Below are positions 18,630 through 31,965 of a DNA stretch of 64,000 bases, one piece after another. The DNA is from Erysipelotrichaceae bacterium (GTDB taxonomy: Bacteria > Bacillota_I > Bacilli_A > RFN20 > DUOF01): assembly GCA_015058985.1 (NCBI GenBank), contig SVBH01000001.1:62001-126000 (forward strand), given 5' to 3'. The notes beneath the pieces are model-generated. The model saw nothing but the letters and a program-made list of their open reading frames with translations. It made no database searches and was not told where the DNA came from. A program made the translations under genes and the position numbers. How positions within the stretch are numbered: the stretch's first letter is position 1; each line of letters begins with the position of its first letter.

Positions 18630-20597
18630 TTACAACTGACTTTTAAGTTCAAACATCATATTTCGAAGTTCTGCTGCCCTTTCAAAATCAAGATCCTTAG
18701 CAGCTTGTCTCATTTGAGATTCTAATTGCTTCACAAGTTTTGCTATTTCTTTTTCGCTTAACTTTTCAGATAAAATATCCTTACCTTTATCTTTATCCTT
18801 AATGGTAATAGGTTCTTTAATTTCCTTTATGATAGTCTTAGGAATAATACCATGTTTCTTATTATATGCTTCTTGAATTTCCCTTCTTCTGTTAGTTTCT
18901 TTTATTGCCCTAGACATTGAACCAGTTATTGTATCAGCATACATTATAACACGACCATTAGCATTTCTAGCAGCCCTACCAGTTATTTGAATTAATGACT
19001 TATCCGATCTTAAGAATCCTTCCTTATCAGCATCAAGAATCAATATTAAAGAAACCTCAGGAATATCAAGTCCTTCCCTTAATAAATTGATACCTACTAA
19101 AACATCATATTTTCCTTGTCTTAACTGGTAAATAATTTGAGTTCTTTCCAAAGTTTTAGTTTCATTATGAAGATAAGCAACCTTGATACCTCTAGACTTC
19201 AAATACTCAGTTAAATCTTCGGCCATCCTTATTGTTAAAGTAGTAACTAAAACTCTCTCATTCTTCTCAATATTTTGATAAATTTGTTCTAAAATATCAT
19301 CTATTTGGTGCTTAGTAGGTTTCACTTCAATAAGAGGATCTAATAAACCAGTTGGTCTAATAATTTGTTCTACTACCTCTCCACCAGTTTTTTCGAGTTC
19401 ATAATCTCCCGGAGTAGCACTTACAAAAATTGCTTGGTGCATCTTATCTTCAAACTCATCAAACTTCAATGGTCTATTATCTAATGCACTAGGTAATCTA
19501 AAACCATACTCTACTAAAGTTTCTTTTCTTGAACGATCACCATTATACATTCCTCTTACCTGAGGTAAACTAACGTGAGATTCATCAACTACAAGCAAAT
19601 AATCTTCAGGAAAATAATCAAATAAAGTATAAGGTGTTTCACCTGCTTTTCTTCCATTTATATGTCTTGAATAGTTTTCTATTCCAGGACACATTCCAAG
19701 TTCCCTTAAAGAATCTAAATCACTTTTGGTTCTATTTTCTAATCTTTCATACTCTAAAGGTTTACCAAGTTTAGAAAAATATTCCAACCTTTCTTTTAAT
19801 TCTTCCTCAATTGTTTCGCAAGCACGTAACATTCTTTCTCTTGAAGAAGCATATGCATAAGCAGGAAAAATTGGAAAACTTTTATAATTTTCTTTTATTT
19901 TTCCCGTTACAGGATCAATCGTTGAAATTCTTTCAATTTCATCTCCGAAAAATTCTACTCTAATGTAATACTCATTAGTAGAACTAGGGCCTATTTCCAC
20001 ACAATCACCCTTTGCCCTGAAACTTCCAGGTCCCAAATCCAAATCATTTCTTTGAAATTGCCCTGCTACTAACTTTCTTAAAAGTCCATCTCTACTAACT
20101 TCTTCACCAACTTCAATATTAAAAGCCATACTGCGATATTCATCAGGATCCATCGCACCATAAATAGCAGCAACAGAAGCTACGATAATAGTATCCTTTC
20201 TTTCAATGATAGAATTTAAAGCAGCAGCTCTCATCATATCAAGTTCCATATTAGTTAAAGAAGACTTGTCTATATACGTATCAGATTTAGGAATATATGC
20301 CTCAGGTTGATAATAATCGAAGTTAGAAACAAAATATTCCACTCTATTATTAGGAAAAAACTCCTTTAATTCTAAGTATAATTGCCCCGCCAAAGTTTTA
20401 TTATGAACCATTACTAAAGTAGGTTTATTAACTCTAGCAATTACATTGGAAATGGTAAAAGTTTTACCAGTACCTGTAGCACCTAGTAAAACTTGATGTT
20501 TCTTATTTTTTTTAATTCCTTCTACTAATTTTTCAATCGCAGGTTGTTGATCACCAGTGGGCTTAAAAGAGGAAACAAGTTCAAAAGTCTTATCCAT
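18630..20597 (-). CDS. uvrB: Excinuclease ABC subunit B
   Basis: [34 protein letters not shown]-terminal UVR motif. Confidence 0.97.
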   Translation of the reverse strand: MDKTFELVSSFKPTGDQQPAIEKLVEGIKKNKKHQVLLGATGTGKTFTISNVIARVNKPTLVMVHNKTLAGQLYLELKEFFPNNRVEYFVSNFDYYQPEAYIPKSDTYIDKSSLTNMELDMMRAAALNSIIERKDTIIVASVAAIYGAMDPDEYRSMAFNIEVGEEVSRDGLLRKLVAGQFQRNDLDLGPGSFRAKGDCVEIGPSSTNEYYIRVEFFGDEIERISTIDPVTGKIKENYKSFPIFPAYAYASSRERMLRACETIEEELKERLEYFSKLGKPLEYERLENRTKSDLDSLRELGMCPGIENYSRHINGRKAGETPYTLFDYFPEDYLLVVDESHVSLPQVRGMYNGDRSRKETLVEYGFRLPSALDNRPLKFDEFEDKMHQAIFVSATPGDYELEKTGGEVVEQIIRPTGLLDPLIEVKPTKHQIDDILEQIYQNIEKNERVLVTTLTIRMAEDLTEYLKSRGIKVAYLHNETKTLERTQIIYQLRQGKYDVLVGINLLREGLDIPEVSLILILDADKEGFLRSDKSLIQITGRAARNANGRVIMYADTITGSMSRAIKETNRRREIQEAYNKKHGIIPKTIIKEIKEPITIKDKDKGKDILSEKLSEKEIAKLVKQLESQMRQAAKDLDFERAAELRNMMFELKSQL

Positions 20598-21999
20598 TTA
20601 AAATCCAATCGACTACTTGTGTAGTTTCCTTTTCATAATGATCATATTCTTTATCAACAACAGCCCTTCTAATCACATTAAAAGTTTCTAAATCAACAAT
20701 TCCAGTTTCAGTTAAATCATTCTCAATTTGGATGTTTTTAATTGCATCTTCTGTTAACTTATCAAAATATCCAGATAAATAAACATCCTGACCTAAAATG
20801 TCTAGTGCATATTGCAATGCTAATACATTATTAGCTTTATCATTTAATTTCAAATTTTCAGTCCAATTAAAATATGAAAGACCATATTTTTCTTTTTCAA
20901 TTTCATAGCCACTACTAGGAGCAACACCAACCTTATTTATAGTTGTTCCATTTGGTCCAATCCATAAAGCAAAAGTCATATGAATAATATAATTATTAGA
21001 CAAAATAAAATCTTTTTGAGCAGACCCTTTTCCATATGTATTTTGACCTACTATGTAAACATTAGAATTCATCAAAGATGCATTTTCTTTTAAAGAAATC
21101 GCTAAAGCTTCTGCCCCACTTGCGCTATTTTCATTTACCATAATATAAATATTATCAAAATGATAAGTTATACCATCATTATCTTTTTCGTATTCTTTTC
21201 TTCCATCACGATATTCAAATCCCATAATCTTCGCTTTTTCAGGCAAGAATAAACTAGCAATAGAGACGACAGTATCAACATATCCTCCAGGATTATCCCT
21301 TAAATCCAGCACTAATGTTTTAGCACTATCTTTTAAATCATTCTTAAAAACTCTCTTTAGTTCAGAAGAAGAATATGCTCCAAATTCAGAAATAGCAACC
21401 ATAAAATAATCGTTTGTAGATTCAATACATTCAACACTATTAGCAGTAAATTCACCAACGATAATATCAATTGTTTGTTCTTCCCCTTCTCTATCAATCG
21501 TTAGAATTACATTATCTTCATAATTAAATTTTAACAAAGCTGAAACTTGAGCATACGTTTTTCCTGCAAAATCATGCTCAGTATTATTAATTTTAATTTT
21601 TTTAATAATATCATATTTTTCTAAACCACCAATATCAGCAGGAGAATTAGAAAGAACTCTAGTTACTAGCAAATAGCCACCATAATCAGTAACATTTATG
21701 CCTAAACCAACTGAATAATAATCACCCATAACTGAACTATTAGGTTCCATAATATAAGTGAAATCATCCAACCCATTATTAGTCATCCCATTCAAAGCAC
21801 GAGTCAATATATACTCATCTTCTCCATAATACCAATAATCCTTTAATAAACCATAAACCTCTGTTAATATTTCTGCTTCACGATCTTCTTTCTTAGAAAA
21901 TTCAATAGGAGCCAAAATACCTAAAAGGAAACTAACTACTAATGCCAAAGTTAATAAAATACTATTTCTAACCTTTTTATCATTTCTTCTACTTGACAT
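20590..21999 (-). CDS. S41 C-terminal processing peptidase with PDZ and peptidoglycan-binding domain
   Basis: [51 protein letters not shown]. Confidence 0.9.
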   Translation of the reverse strand: MSSRRNDKKVRNSILLTLALVVSFLLGILAPIEFSKKEDREAEILTEVYGLLKDYWYYGEDEYILTRALNGMTNNGLDDFTYIMEPNSSVMGDYYSVGLGINVTDYGGYLLVTRVLSNSPADIGGLEKYDIIKKIKINNTEHDFAGKTYAQVSALLKFNYEDNVILTIDREGEEQTIDIIVGEFTANSVECIESTNDYFMVAISEFGAYSSSELKRVFKNDLKDSAKTLVLDLRDNPGGYVDTVVSIASLFLPEKAKIMGFEYRDGRKEYEKDNDGITYHFDNIYIMVNENSASGAEALAISLKENASLMNSNVYIVGQNTYGKGSAQKDFILSNNYIIHMTFALWIGPNGTTINKVGVAPSSGYEIEKEKYGLSYFNWTENLKLNDKANNVLALQYALDILGQDVYLSGYFDKLTEDAIKNIQIENDLTETGIVDLETFNVIRRAVVDKEYDHYEKETTQVVDWILNG

Positions 22000-22001
22000 A
22001 A

Positions 22002-23106
22002 CTAAGCCTCCTTTTTCTTTAAATAAGCATAAATGAAGGTATCAATATCTCCATCCATAACTTTCCTAACATCAGTCTCACTTGCATCTGTTCTATTATC
22101 CTTAACCAAAGTATAAGGGCAAAACACATACGACCTAATTTGAGAACCCCATTCAATATTTTTTTGTTCACCTTTTATTTCATTTAAAGCTTCTTTCTTT
22201 TGTTCAATCATCAAAGTATATAACTTAGATTTTAATGTTAACATTGCTTTTTCTCTATTTTGAATTTGAGACCTTTGAGATTGACTAGTAACAACAATAC
22301 CAGTAGGCAAATGCGTAATTCTAACTGCAGAATCAGTTTTGTTGACATGTTGTCCTCCTGCCCCACTTGCACGATAAGTATCAATTCTTAATTCCTCTGC
22401 TTTAATTTCAATTTTTATGTCGTCATTTACAGAAGGAATAACCTCAACCGATGCAAAAGAGGTATGTCTTCTCTTATTAGCGTCAAAAGGAGAAATTCTT
22501 ACTAAACGATGAACACCTTTTTCAGATTTAAGTCTTCCATATACATTATGACCACTTATCATAATTTCAACCGATTTAATACCGGCTTCATCTCCTACTT
22601 GATAATCTAAAACTTCTACTTTTAAATCATTTTTTTCAGCCCATCTAACATACATTCGATACAACATATCAGCCCAATCTTGACTCTCTGTGCCTCCTGC
22701 ACCAGGATGTATGGTTAATATAGCGTCATTACTATCATAAGGACCATTTAATAAGGACTCTATCTCAAACTTTTCTAATTCTTTGAAAAGTTTTTCTTCT
22801 TCTAAATCTAATAAAATATGCATTTCTTCTTCATACATTTCTTTTAAAGAATTAGCCAATTCATACAAGTCATTAAATTGATTGCTTAATCTTTCAAAAG
22901 TTTCAATTTTTTCCTTTGCTAAATTACCTTTATCAATTATTTTTTGAGCTTCTCTTTGATTATCCCAAAAAGAAGGAGAATCCATTAAAACAGCAACTTC
23001 TTCAATAATCTTATTTAAGCTTGTAAAGTCAAAGAAACTCCTTTAATTCACTTAAAGAAGTTTTCATTGTTTCTAATTCATTTTTAATTTCATAAAGTTC
23101 TCTCAT
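22002..23106 (-). CDS. prfB: Peptide chain release factor 2, with programmed +1 frameshift
   Basis: ATG at 23106; ORF1 ...ELKEFL ends AGGAGTTT-CTT-TGA-C with TGA at 23031-23029; +1 shift joins ...DFTSLNKIIEEVAVLMDSPSFWDN and RASGAGGQHVNKTDSAVR. Confidence 0.96.
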
Positions 23107-23115
23107 AATATCACC

Positions 23116-25590
23116 TTATAAAGCTAATTTTTTCTTCTTAGCCTGTAATTCTCTATTAACAGGAACTTCTATTCTTTGAAATTTAACTCTCATGATGTTG
23201 TTAATTAAAATATCAGCAATTCTATTCATCATTTCTTGGAACATTTCAAATCCATCATTAATATATTCATTCAAAGGATTAATATTTGCTTTTCCTCTGA
23301 ATCTAATTGCATTTCTCAATTTATCCATATCATCAATATGTCTTTGCCAATTAGCATCAATAATATGAATTAAGGTTTTCTTATAATAATCTTTAACAAT
23401 CTCTGCTGGAACTTCCTCAAAATTATTGGTAATGAAACTTACTAAATCTTGATGTAAGTTTTCAATCAATTCTTCTACATTACTAGATACATAATTATCT
23501 GGATTTAATAACAATCTTTCAGCAGTTAAAGCATCAATTTGTAATTTTAACTTTTCAAAATTAAAGACTTCTTCTCCATCAACCATATCGTAACTACGAT
23601 TAATTGCTTGGTGAGCGTATCTGTTAATCATCTTTAAAACAATGTCATTTGGATCTTCAGTTTTTAAAACCTCATCTCTTTGAGCATACATCGTTTCTCT
23701 TTGTTGACGTAAAACATCATCATACTCTAAAGTACTCTTTCTTGAATCAAAGTTGTAACCTTCAATTCTACCTTGTGCACTCTCAATAGCTTTAGCAATC
23801 ATTTTAGATTCAATAGGCTGATCTCCCATTGAATTAACAATCTTCATAAGCAATCCATTTTTATTAGTTCCTGTTCTAACAAGCAAATCATCTTCAAAAG
23901 AAACATAGAATCTAGAATATCCTACATCACCTTGTCTTCCAGAACGTCCTCTTAATTGGTTATCAATACGTCTTGATTCATGTCTTTCGCTACCTAAAAC
24001 TGCAAGACCACCAAGTTCTCTTACTTCCTCATCAATCTTAATATCTGTTCCTCTACCAGCCATGTTGGTAGCAATAGTAACAGCGCCTTTTTTACCAGCT
24101 TTAGCAATAATTTCAGCTTCTCTTGCATGATTCTTAGCATTCAATACTTCGTGTCTTATTCCTTCTCTTTGTAACATCTTAGATAAAACTTCTGAAACAT
24201 CAACAGAAATAGTACCTACTAACACTGGTTGTCCTTTACTATGCTTTTCTTTAATTTCTTCTATCAAAGCCTTATATTTATAATTTTTATTTGCATAAAT
24301 TAAATCAGTTGCATCTACTCTTATAACTGGTTTATTAGGAGGTATCGCTACAACTCTCATATTGTAAACTTTTAAGAATTCTTCCTCCTCAGTCTTAGCA
24401 GTACCCGTCATACCAGCTAACTTATTATATAATCTAAAGAAGTTTTGTAAAGTAACAGTAGCCAAAGTAGCTAACTCCTCTTTAATCTTAACTCCTTCTT
24501 TTGCCTGAATAGCTTGATGCAATCCATTATTATATTGTCTTCCTTCAAGAATTCTTCCTGTAAATTGGTCAACAATTTTTATTTCATCATCTTGAACAAC
24601 ATATTCCACTTCATTTTGCATAATTAAATTAGCTTGCAAAGCTTGGTTAATTAAGTGAACTAAATAAGTAGTTTCTGTAGTATAAAGGTTAGGAATATTA
24701 AATCTTTGCTCTGCTTTCTTAATACCCCATTCAGTTAAAATAGCTTTTCTATCTTCTAAATCAACATCATAATCAGAAACTTCCATTTCCATAGGTTGTC
24801 CTTTTTCATCAAAAATATCATCACCATTAATATCTTTACTTACAAAATATGAACTCTTTAAAGACTTTACAAATCTATCCGCTTCAATGTACAGTTTTGC
24901 AGTATTCTTTTGACCACCAGAAATGATCAAAGGAGTTCTCGCTTCATCTATTAAAATAGAGTCAGCTTCATCTATTACAGCATAATTAAGTTCTCTTAAA
25001 ACTCTTTTATTCAAATCAGTAACCATGTTGTCTCTTAAATAATCAAAACCAATTTCTTGGCTCGTAGTATAAGTAATATCACACGCAAAAGCTTTTTTCT
25101 TTTCTTCAGCAGTTAAACCAGATTTGTTTACTCCAACAGTTAAACCTAAGAAACGATAAATCTCTCCCATCCACTCAGCATCACGACCTGCTAAATATTC
25201 ATTAACAGTAACAACGTGAACACCTTTTCCCTCTAGGGCATTTAAATAAACAGCCATAGTAGCAGTTAAAGTTTTTCCTTCTCCAGTTCTCATTTCCGCA
25301 ATATCTCCTGCATCAAGAACTAATGCACCAATAACTTGTACTTGATAAGGAAATTGGTTCAATACTCTTTTAGCAGCTTCTCTTGCTACAGCATAAGCTT
25401 CAGAACGAATATCTTCTAATGTCTTTCCACTCGCTAATAATTCTCTAAAATAAACAGTCTTTGCTTTAAGCTCTTCATCCGTTAATTTTCTTATTTCTTC
25501 TTCGTACTTTAATACTTCTTCAGAAAGTAATGTTAATTTTTTTAAATGCTTTTGATCAACTTTGAATAGTCTATCGAAAAATCCTGGCAT
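23116..25590 (-). CDS. secA: Protein translocase subunit SecA
   Basis: AEMRTGEGKTLTATMA; TNMAGRGTDIKID; QLRGRSGRQGD. Confidence 0.97.
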   Translation of the reverse strand: MPGFFDRLFKVDQKHLKKLTLLSEEVLKYEEEIRKLTDEELKAKTVYFRELLASGKTLEDIRSEAYAVAREAAKRVLNQFPYQVQVIGALVLDAGDIAEMRTGEGKTLTATMAVYLNALEGKGVHVVTVNEYLAGRDAEWMGEIYRFLGLTVGVNKSGLTAEEKKKAFACDITYTTSQEIGFDYLRDNMVTDLNKRVLRELNYAVIDEADSILIDEARTPLIISGGQKNTAKLYIEADRFVKSLKSSYFVSKDINGDDIFDEKGQPMEMEVSDYDVDLEDRKAILTEWGIKKAEQRFNIPNLYTTETTYLVHLINQALQANLIMQNEVEYVVQDDEIKIVDQFTGRILEGRQYNNGLHQAIQAKEGVKIKEELATLATVTLQNFFRLYNKLAGMTGTAKTEEEEFLKVYNMRVVAIPPNKPVIRVDATDLIYANKNYKYKALIEEIKEKHSKGQPVLVGTISVDVSEVLSKMLQREGIRHEVLNAKNHAREAEIIAKAGKKGAVTIATNMAGRGTDIKIDEEVRELGGLAVLGSERHESRRIDNQLRGRSGRQGDVGYSRFYVSFEDDLLVRTGTNKNGLLMKIVNSMGDQPIESKMIAKAIESAQGRIEGYNFDSRKSTLEYDDVLRQQRETMYAQRDEVLKTEDPNDIVLKMINRYAHQAINRSYDMVDGEEVFNFEKLKLQIDALTAERLLLNPDNYVSSNVEELIENLHQDLVSFITNNFEEVPAEIVKDYYKKTLIHIIDANWQRHIDDMDKLRNAIRFRGKANINPLNEYINDGFEMFQEMMNRIADILINNIMRVKFQRIEVPVNRELQAKKKKLAL

Positions 25591-25673
25591 TTGTATCACT
25601 CCTATCACTAGATAATATTATCATTTTTATTTATAAAATAAAAGTAAAATAAAATCCCTCAACACGAGGGATC

Positions 25674-25880
25674 TTATACATTAGCAATTTTAACTACATT
25701 TCTGGCTTGTAATCCTCTTTCAGATTGGATTAAATCAAACTCAACTTCTTGACCTTCATCCAAAGATTTATATCCTTCTTGGTCTATCTGAGAATAATGG
25801 ACAAAAATATCTGCTCCTTCTCCTCTATTGATAAATCCAAAACCTTTTTCTGCATTAAACCACTTTACTTTTCCTACCAT
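25674..25880 (-). CDS. Cold-shock domain protein
   Basis: [32 protein letters not shown]. Confidence 0.93.
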   Translation of the reverse strand: MVGKVKWFNAEKGFGFINRGEGADIFVHYSQIDQEGYKSLDEGQEVEFDLIQSERGLQARNVVKIANV

Positions 25881-25978
25881 ACTTTTTTTCCTTCCTTTCA
25901 CTACGGTCATACCGCAAACAAAACTATATAACTTACTACCCTATATTTCAAAAATATTCGTTCATCAAATTTAGTCAT

Positions 25979-26569
25979 TTATCTACAATTTTTGAAAATT
26001 ACTAAAACTTTACAATCAATATTTGTAGAAAGATGTCTAAGACAAGATTTTAATGTAGAGCCAGTAGTCATAACATCATCAATTAAAACCACCTTTTTAT
26101 CATTTCTTCCATCAAATCCTATAACATCTTCTATCCTTTCTCTCTCCTTGCCCTTTTTATCAGATTGCTTCCAATCTACTTTCTTAAAAAATGGTTTATA
26201 TACTCTTTTAGATAAAGTCAGAGCAATTTCCTCAACATGATTAAATCCTCTCTTTTGATCACTTTTCAAAGAAGAAGGAGCACAATAAAAAACATATCCT
26301 TTATATTTATTCTTTAAAAATTTTTGAAACATATAAGTAAAAACTTCTTTTAATTTGATATCATTTTCTCCTTTGAACTGATAAAGTAAATCCTTACCAA
26401 TACCCTCATATTTATACAAACATAAGAGTTCTTTTCCCTCCAAAGAAGACTTTTCTAATATCACTTTGAACTTTTCGAAACAACTGCTACAAATAGGTTT
26501 CTTAAAAAGAACATCACTTAAAGTACTAATACTCACTTTATTACAAACTAAACATTTATTTATTGGCAT
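25979..26569 (-). CDS. comFC: ComFC-like amidophosphoribosyltransferase-family protein
   Basis: N-terminal zinc cysteines; VVLIDDVMTTGSTLKSC PRPP motif; next to comFA. Confidence 0.88.
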   Translation of the reverse strand: MPINKCLVCNKVSISTLSDVLFKKPICSSCFEKFKVILEKSSLEGKELLCLYKYEGIGKDLLYQFKGENDIKLKEVFTYMFQKFLKNKYKGYVFYCAPSSLKSDQKRGFNHVEEIALTLSKRVYKPFFKKVDWKQSDKKGKERERIEDVIGFDGRNDKKVVLIDDVMTTGSTLKSCLRHLSTNIDCKVLVIFKNCR

Positions 26570-27653
26570 TTTGGATAATCTTTATGACTTTCTTAAATTT
26601 ACTACATCGACTATTACTTAAAAAGTAAACCTTTCCATCAGGATAATCAGCTTTTCTTCCAACCCTTCCAACTATTTGAATAAGTGTAGAAACATCAAAA
26701 ACATCATTATTTGCGCCATAAACAACAATTTGAACATCTTTTAAGGTAATTCCCCTCTCTAAAATCGTTGTGCTTATAACAACTTTAAAATGATATTTTT
26801 TGATTTGTTTAACAATGGTATTCCTTTTGTTATCTTTGCTATTTATAAAAATAACATTTTCACCATAAAATTTTTTTAGAAAAGAAAACAAATCTAATCC
26901 CTCTTTAATAGAACCAACATAAATAATAACAATCTTGGAAGATAACAATTGAACAAGTAAACTTAATAAACGCTTTCTAAGACAAAAAGAAATAATAACT
27001 TTAGGTATAGGAATAGGAAAACCATGATATCTTTTATTCAAAGTCAACACAGAAACATTATCAATTTTATTTATCGTCGCTGACATATAGACAATAGAGC
27101 CCAAACAGCAACTCTTTAAAATAGACCTTAGAACTTCATTACCATAAAAAGGAAAAGCATCAACCTCATCAACAAAAAGAAGATCAAAGCAAGAAACATA
27201 TCTATATGCTTGATGCGTAGTGAAGATAACAACATCAGCTTCTAAATCAGTAGTTTTGCCACCATATACTCTTACTATCGATACATCACTCAAATCATTT
27301 CTCATTCGTTGATATAATTCCTCAACTACATCTTTCCTAGGAATAGCAACACCTACCCTTTTACCACAGTCTAAAGCCCAAATAATGCTCCTATACATTA
27401 TCTCCGTTTTTCCTGCTCCACAAACAGCATTAATCAAAACACTTTTGCCTATTTTAACTAAATCCAATAACTTCATTGATATTTCTTCTTGTTCTTTAGT
27501 TAATTGATAATTTAAATTAACATAACCTCGTATAGCTTTATTTTCTTTTTCTACAATAGGATACTTATACTTTAAACAAACCCTACACACCTTATCACCA
27601 TCTTTTTCAAAGAAAAGATTGCTATCCTGATTACCACATATTCTACATTTCAT
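26556..27653 (-). CDS. comFA: ComFA-like DNA helicase
   Basis: AVCGAGKTEIMY Walker A; LFVDEVDAFPF DEVD box; QIVGRVGRKADYP. Confidence 0.9.
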   Translation of the reverse strand: MKCRICGNQDSNLFFEKDGDKVCRVCLKYKYPIVEKENKAIRGYVNLNYQLTKEQEEISMKLLDLVKIGKSVLINAVCGAGKTEIMYRSIIWALDCGKRVGVAIPRKDVVEELYQRMRNDLSDVSIVRVYGGKTTDLEADVVIFTTHQAYRYVSCFDLLFVDEVDAFPFYGNEVLRSILKSCCLGSIVYMSATINKIDNVSVLTLNKRYHGFPIPIPKVIISFCLRKRLLSLLVQLLSSKIVIIYVGSIKEGLDLFSFLKKFYGENVIFINSKDNKRNTIVKQIKKYHFKVVISTTILERGITLKDVQIVVYGANNDVFDVSTLIQIVGRVGRKADYPDGKVYFLSNSRCSKFKKVIKIIQNANK

Positions 27654-27730
27654 CCTCCCTCCTAATTATTAATTACTCCTATAATTACAATTTCCTAAAA
27701 ATTTGTTATAATAAAAAAAAGGTGATTTAT

Positions 27731-27869
27731 ATAGGATTGTTACCAACAGAAGATGATAAATTTCATCAAGTCAAGGGAGATCCTGCCACAAAAAAACATA
27801 AAATCATTTTTTAATAATGGGTATGTTATGTTCAATATAATCGCAATCGCTATTATTAAAGCATTATAA
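27731..27869 (+). pseudogene. Small protein gene interrupted at a T6 run
   Basis: TTACAA-N16-TATAAT and AAAGGTGA upstream of GLLPTEDDKFHQVKGDPATKKHKIIF*. Dropping one T from 27807-27812 gives ...KHKIIFNNGYVMFNIIAIAIIKAL*. Confidence 0.35.
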
Positions 27870-27889
27870 CTTTTAAAAGGAGAATCAAG

Positions 27890-28507
27890 ATGGACTATAT
27901 AATCAAAGAAGAAATAGAAAACCTATATGAAATCAACAAATCAAAATTTATTGCCATCTTAACTCCTATAGATGACATTAAAGAAATTGATAACATTTTA
28001 AATAGTATTAAAAAACGATATCCAAAAGCCACCCACTATTGTTATGGATTAGCATTAAAAAAAGAAACGTTAATCAATAAATCAAACGACGACGGAGAAC
28101 CAAGTGGCACCGCAGGAGTTGTTATCTTAAAAGCTATAAATAATAAAAATATTACCAATGCTTTACTAACAGTAGTAAGATACTTTGGGGGAATAAAACT
28201 AGGGGCAGGTGGTCTTATTAGAGCATACAATACTGCTTCATGTTTAGTTTTAGATAAAGCCAATCTCTTTATAGAAAAAGAATACCATACCTATCACTTA
28301 GAATTAGATTACAATCTAGATAATAAATTTGAACAACTTATAAGATCCTTAAATGGATTTATTATTGATAAAGATTACCAAGAAAAAATTAAATGTACAT
28401 TTGCTTTAGAAAAAGATGAAACATCTCAAATAAACGAATTTTTCTTAGGTAAAGTTCAAATCATAAAATTAGAAAACATAAAAAAAATAGTTAAGGCCAA
28501 TCCTTAA
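27890..28507 (+). CDS. YigZ/IMPACT family protein (UPF0029)
   Basis: KSKFIAILTPI...ATHYCYGLAL...NDDGEPSGTAGVVIL...TVVRYFGGIKLGAGGLIRAY. Confidence 0.9.
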   Translation: MDYIIKEEIENLYEINKSKFIAILTPIDDIKEIDNILNSIKKRYPKATHYCYGLALKKETLINKSNDDGEPSGTAGVVILKAINNKNITNALLTVVRYFGGIKLGAGGLIRAYNTASCLVLDKANLFIEKEYHTYHLELDYNLDNKFEQLIRSLNGFIIDKDYQEKIKCTFALEKDETSQINEFFLGKVQIIKLENIKKIVKANP

Positions 28508-28517
28508 CTATTTTTCT

Positions 28518-29264
28518 TTACATATCTTTAATTTCTTTACCAAAATATTTTTCAGGATTCAAATTTTTTCCCTCTGCATTAGTTAATGCAAAATAAACAT
28601 GATTTCCCAAATCACTTTCTAGACTACATGTCCCAGCTTTACCGATAATGTCATTTTGTTTAACAACGTCTCCCTCTTTGACGTTAACTTCACTTAAACT
28701 AGCATAAGTAGCTACTAAACCATTTTCATTTTCAATTTTAACTACATATCCTAATAATGAATCACTCACTAATTCCTTAACAGTTCCTTCAAAAGCAGCT
28801 ACTACATCAAACTTCTCATCATTATAAGAAAAATCCATTCCTAAAGAAGGCTTGTAAACCCCCTCAAAATAATAAACAGCTTTTTGTTGTTTTTCTAAAG
28901 AATCCTCTAAATCAAAGAAATATCTAACAGTTTTAGCCTCTACTTTAAAAGGTTTAACAAGTTTTTCCTCCACCACTGTAACAGTAGGATTTTCCTCATC
29001 TTCATTATCATAATAAGGACCTTCATAATCAGGTTGTTCAGGGTCTTCCAAAGGATAATTTTGATCAGGTTCTTCATTACCATTATCACTTACAGGATCA
29101 TCATTCACATCAGGAACAATAATAGTAGAATTAGAAGAACCACTATGACTAAGAGCACTTCTAATTAAACCAATACCTCCAAATAATAAAACAGCAACAA
29201 GGGCAATAATAAGGGTTGACTTAAATTCTTTTCTGACATTATCGTTTGCAAATTTTGCTTTCAT
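28518..29264 (-). CDS. M23 family peptidoglycan hydrolase-like membrane protein
   Basis: N-terminal TM; DVVAAFEGTVKELVSDSLLGYVVKIENENGLVATYASLSEVNVKEGDVVKQNDIIGKAG. Confidence 0.8.
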   Translation of the reverse strand: MKAKFANDNVRKEFKSTLIIALVAVLLFGGIGLIRSALSHSGSSNSTIIVPDVNDDPVSDNGNEEPDQNYPLEDPEQPDYEGPYYDNEDEENPTVTVVEEKLVKPFKVEAKTVRYFFDLEDSLEKQQKAVYYFEGVYKPSLGMDFSYNDEKFDVVAAFEGTVKELVSDSLLGYVVKIENENGLVATYASLSEVNVKEGDVVKQNDIIGKAGTCSLESDLGNHVYFALTNAEGKNLNPEKYFGKEIKDM

Positions 29265-29382
29265 TATCTCACCTCTTTATGAGTTTTCCCATAAATCAGT
29301 AAAATAAACAAAAAAGAGAAAACATTTCTGTTTTCCCTTTCATTTACTTAACAAACTATCATAAAATTTCTCCTATAATATT

Positions 29383-29664
29383 TTATTTACCTTCCACTTT
29401 AATAGCTTCGCTTTCAAGTAACAGAGTCGTATTTTCTTTCTCCACATAAAGCAAGCCATTGCCTACTTTATACGTCACTCTTGTTTTCAACTTTTCATCA
29501 TCTACTATTTCCATTACTCCTTCTGTAACTGGAGTAATATAGGACATGTGTCTTGGTAATATTTCGGTATACCCTTTTGGGGTATTAACTTTAAGTAAAT
29601 ATACATCTTTTTGGTAAAGAACTCCATCTGGTGTAACTACCTTTAATTTAAAAGTATTCGCCAT
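29383..29664 (-). CDS. atpC: ATP synthase F1 epsilon subunit
   Basis: FKLKVVTPDGVLYQKDVYLLKVNTPKGYTEILPRHMSYITPV; last gene of the atp operon. Confidence 0.93.
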   Translation of the reverse strand: MANTFKLKVVTPDGVLYQKDVYLLKVNTPKGYTEILPRHMSYITPVTEGVMEIVDDEKLKTRVTYKVGNGLLYVEKENTTLLLESEAIKVEGK

Positions 29665-29676
29665 TAGTTACTTCAC

Positions 29677-31107
<1,431 letters not shown>

Positions 31108-31120
31108 TTATCCTCCTTAT

Positions 31121-31963
31121 TTATAGGGCATTCGCACCAGCAACTACTTCAGTAATTTCTTGAGTAATTGCCCCTTGTCTTGCCTTGTTATATTCAAGTC
31201 TTAATTTCTCAGTTAATTCTTCTGCATTATCAGTCGCATTTTCCATTGCGGTTCTTCTACTTGCAAATTCACTAACTGATGCTTCAAGTAAAGTATTATA
31301 AATTGTGTTATTAAAGTATAACGGTAACAACTGATCTAATAATTCTTTTTTGTTAGGTTCAAAAATAACTAAATAATCATTCATACCTTTTCCATCTTCA
31401 CTATCCTTCTTTAAAGGTAAAAGTTGCTCAACATTTGGAGCAAAAGTAAGTGAATTAATGTACTTAGTATAAATAGTTTTGATTGCACAAACCTTTTTTT
31501 CTTCATAAGGTTTTAACAACAACTTAGCTATTTCCTTAGCATCTTCATAAGTATAGGTATTAGTTATAGGAAAGTTACTTACATTCTTATATCCTCTTGA
31601 TTCTAAAAATCTTTGTGCTTTAGAGCCACATACTACCAGATAATCTTTTTCCTTATCCACAGTAGCTAAAATTGTATTTAGAATATTTGAATTATAACCC
31701 CCACACAAACCCATATTAGAAGAAATAACAAGATAGACATTAGCGTCAGTTTCGACTTTACCTGTTTCTTCTTCATCTACTCCAGCTAGTACACTTCTTA
31801 CACAATACTTAAATGTATCGTTATATTCTCTATTAGCTTCAAATCTACTTTTTGTTTTTTGTAGTTTAGAAACTGCCGTCAATTCCATCGCCTTAGTAAT
31901 CTTCATAGTTGAAGAAATTGACTTTATTCTTCTTTTAGTGGATTGCATTGAAGAAGCTGCCAT
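31121..31963 (-). CDS. atpG: ATP synthase F1 gamma subunit
   Basis: STKRRIKSISSTMKITKAMELTAVSKL; SSNMGLCGGYNSN. Confidence 0.96.
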   Translation of the reverse strand: MAASSMQSTKRRIKSISSTMKITKAMELTAVSKLQKTKSRFEANREYNDTFKYCVRSVLAGVDEEETGKVETDANVYLVISSNMGLCGGYNSNILNTILATVDKEKDYLVVCGSKAQRFLESRGYKNVSNFPITNTYTYEDAKEIAKLLLKPYEEKKVCAIKTIYTKYINSLTFAPNVEQLLPLKKDSEDGKGMNDYLVIFEPNKKELLDQLLPLYFNNTIYNTLLEASVSEFASRRTAMENATDNAEELTEKLRLEYNKARQGAITQEITEVVAGANAL

Positions 31964-31965
31964 TG

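Noticed and set aside
29345-29375. Tiny ORF MIVC* with a strong RBS after atpC
   Set aside because: Four codons only; likely chance, no downstream regulated gene.
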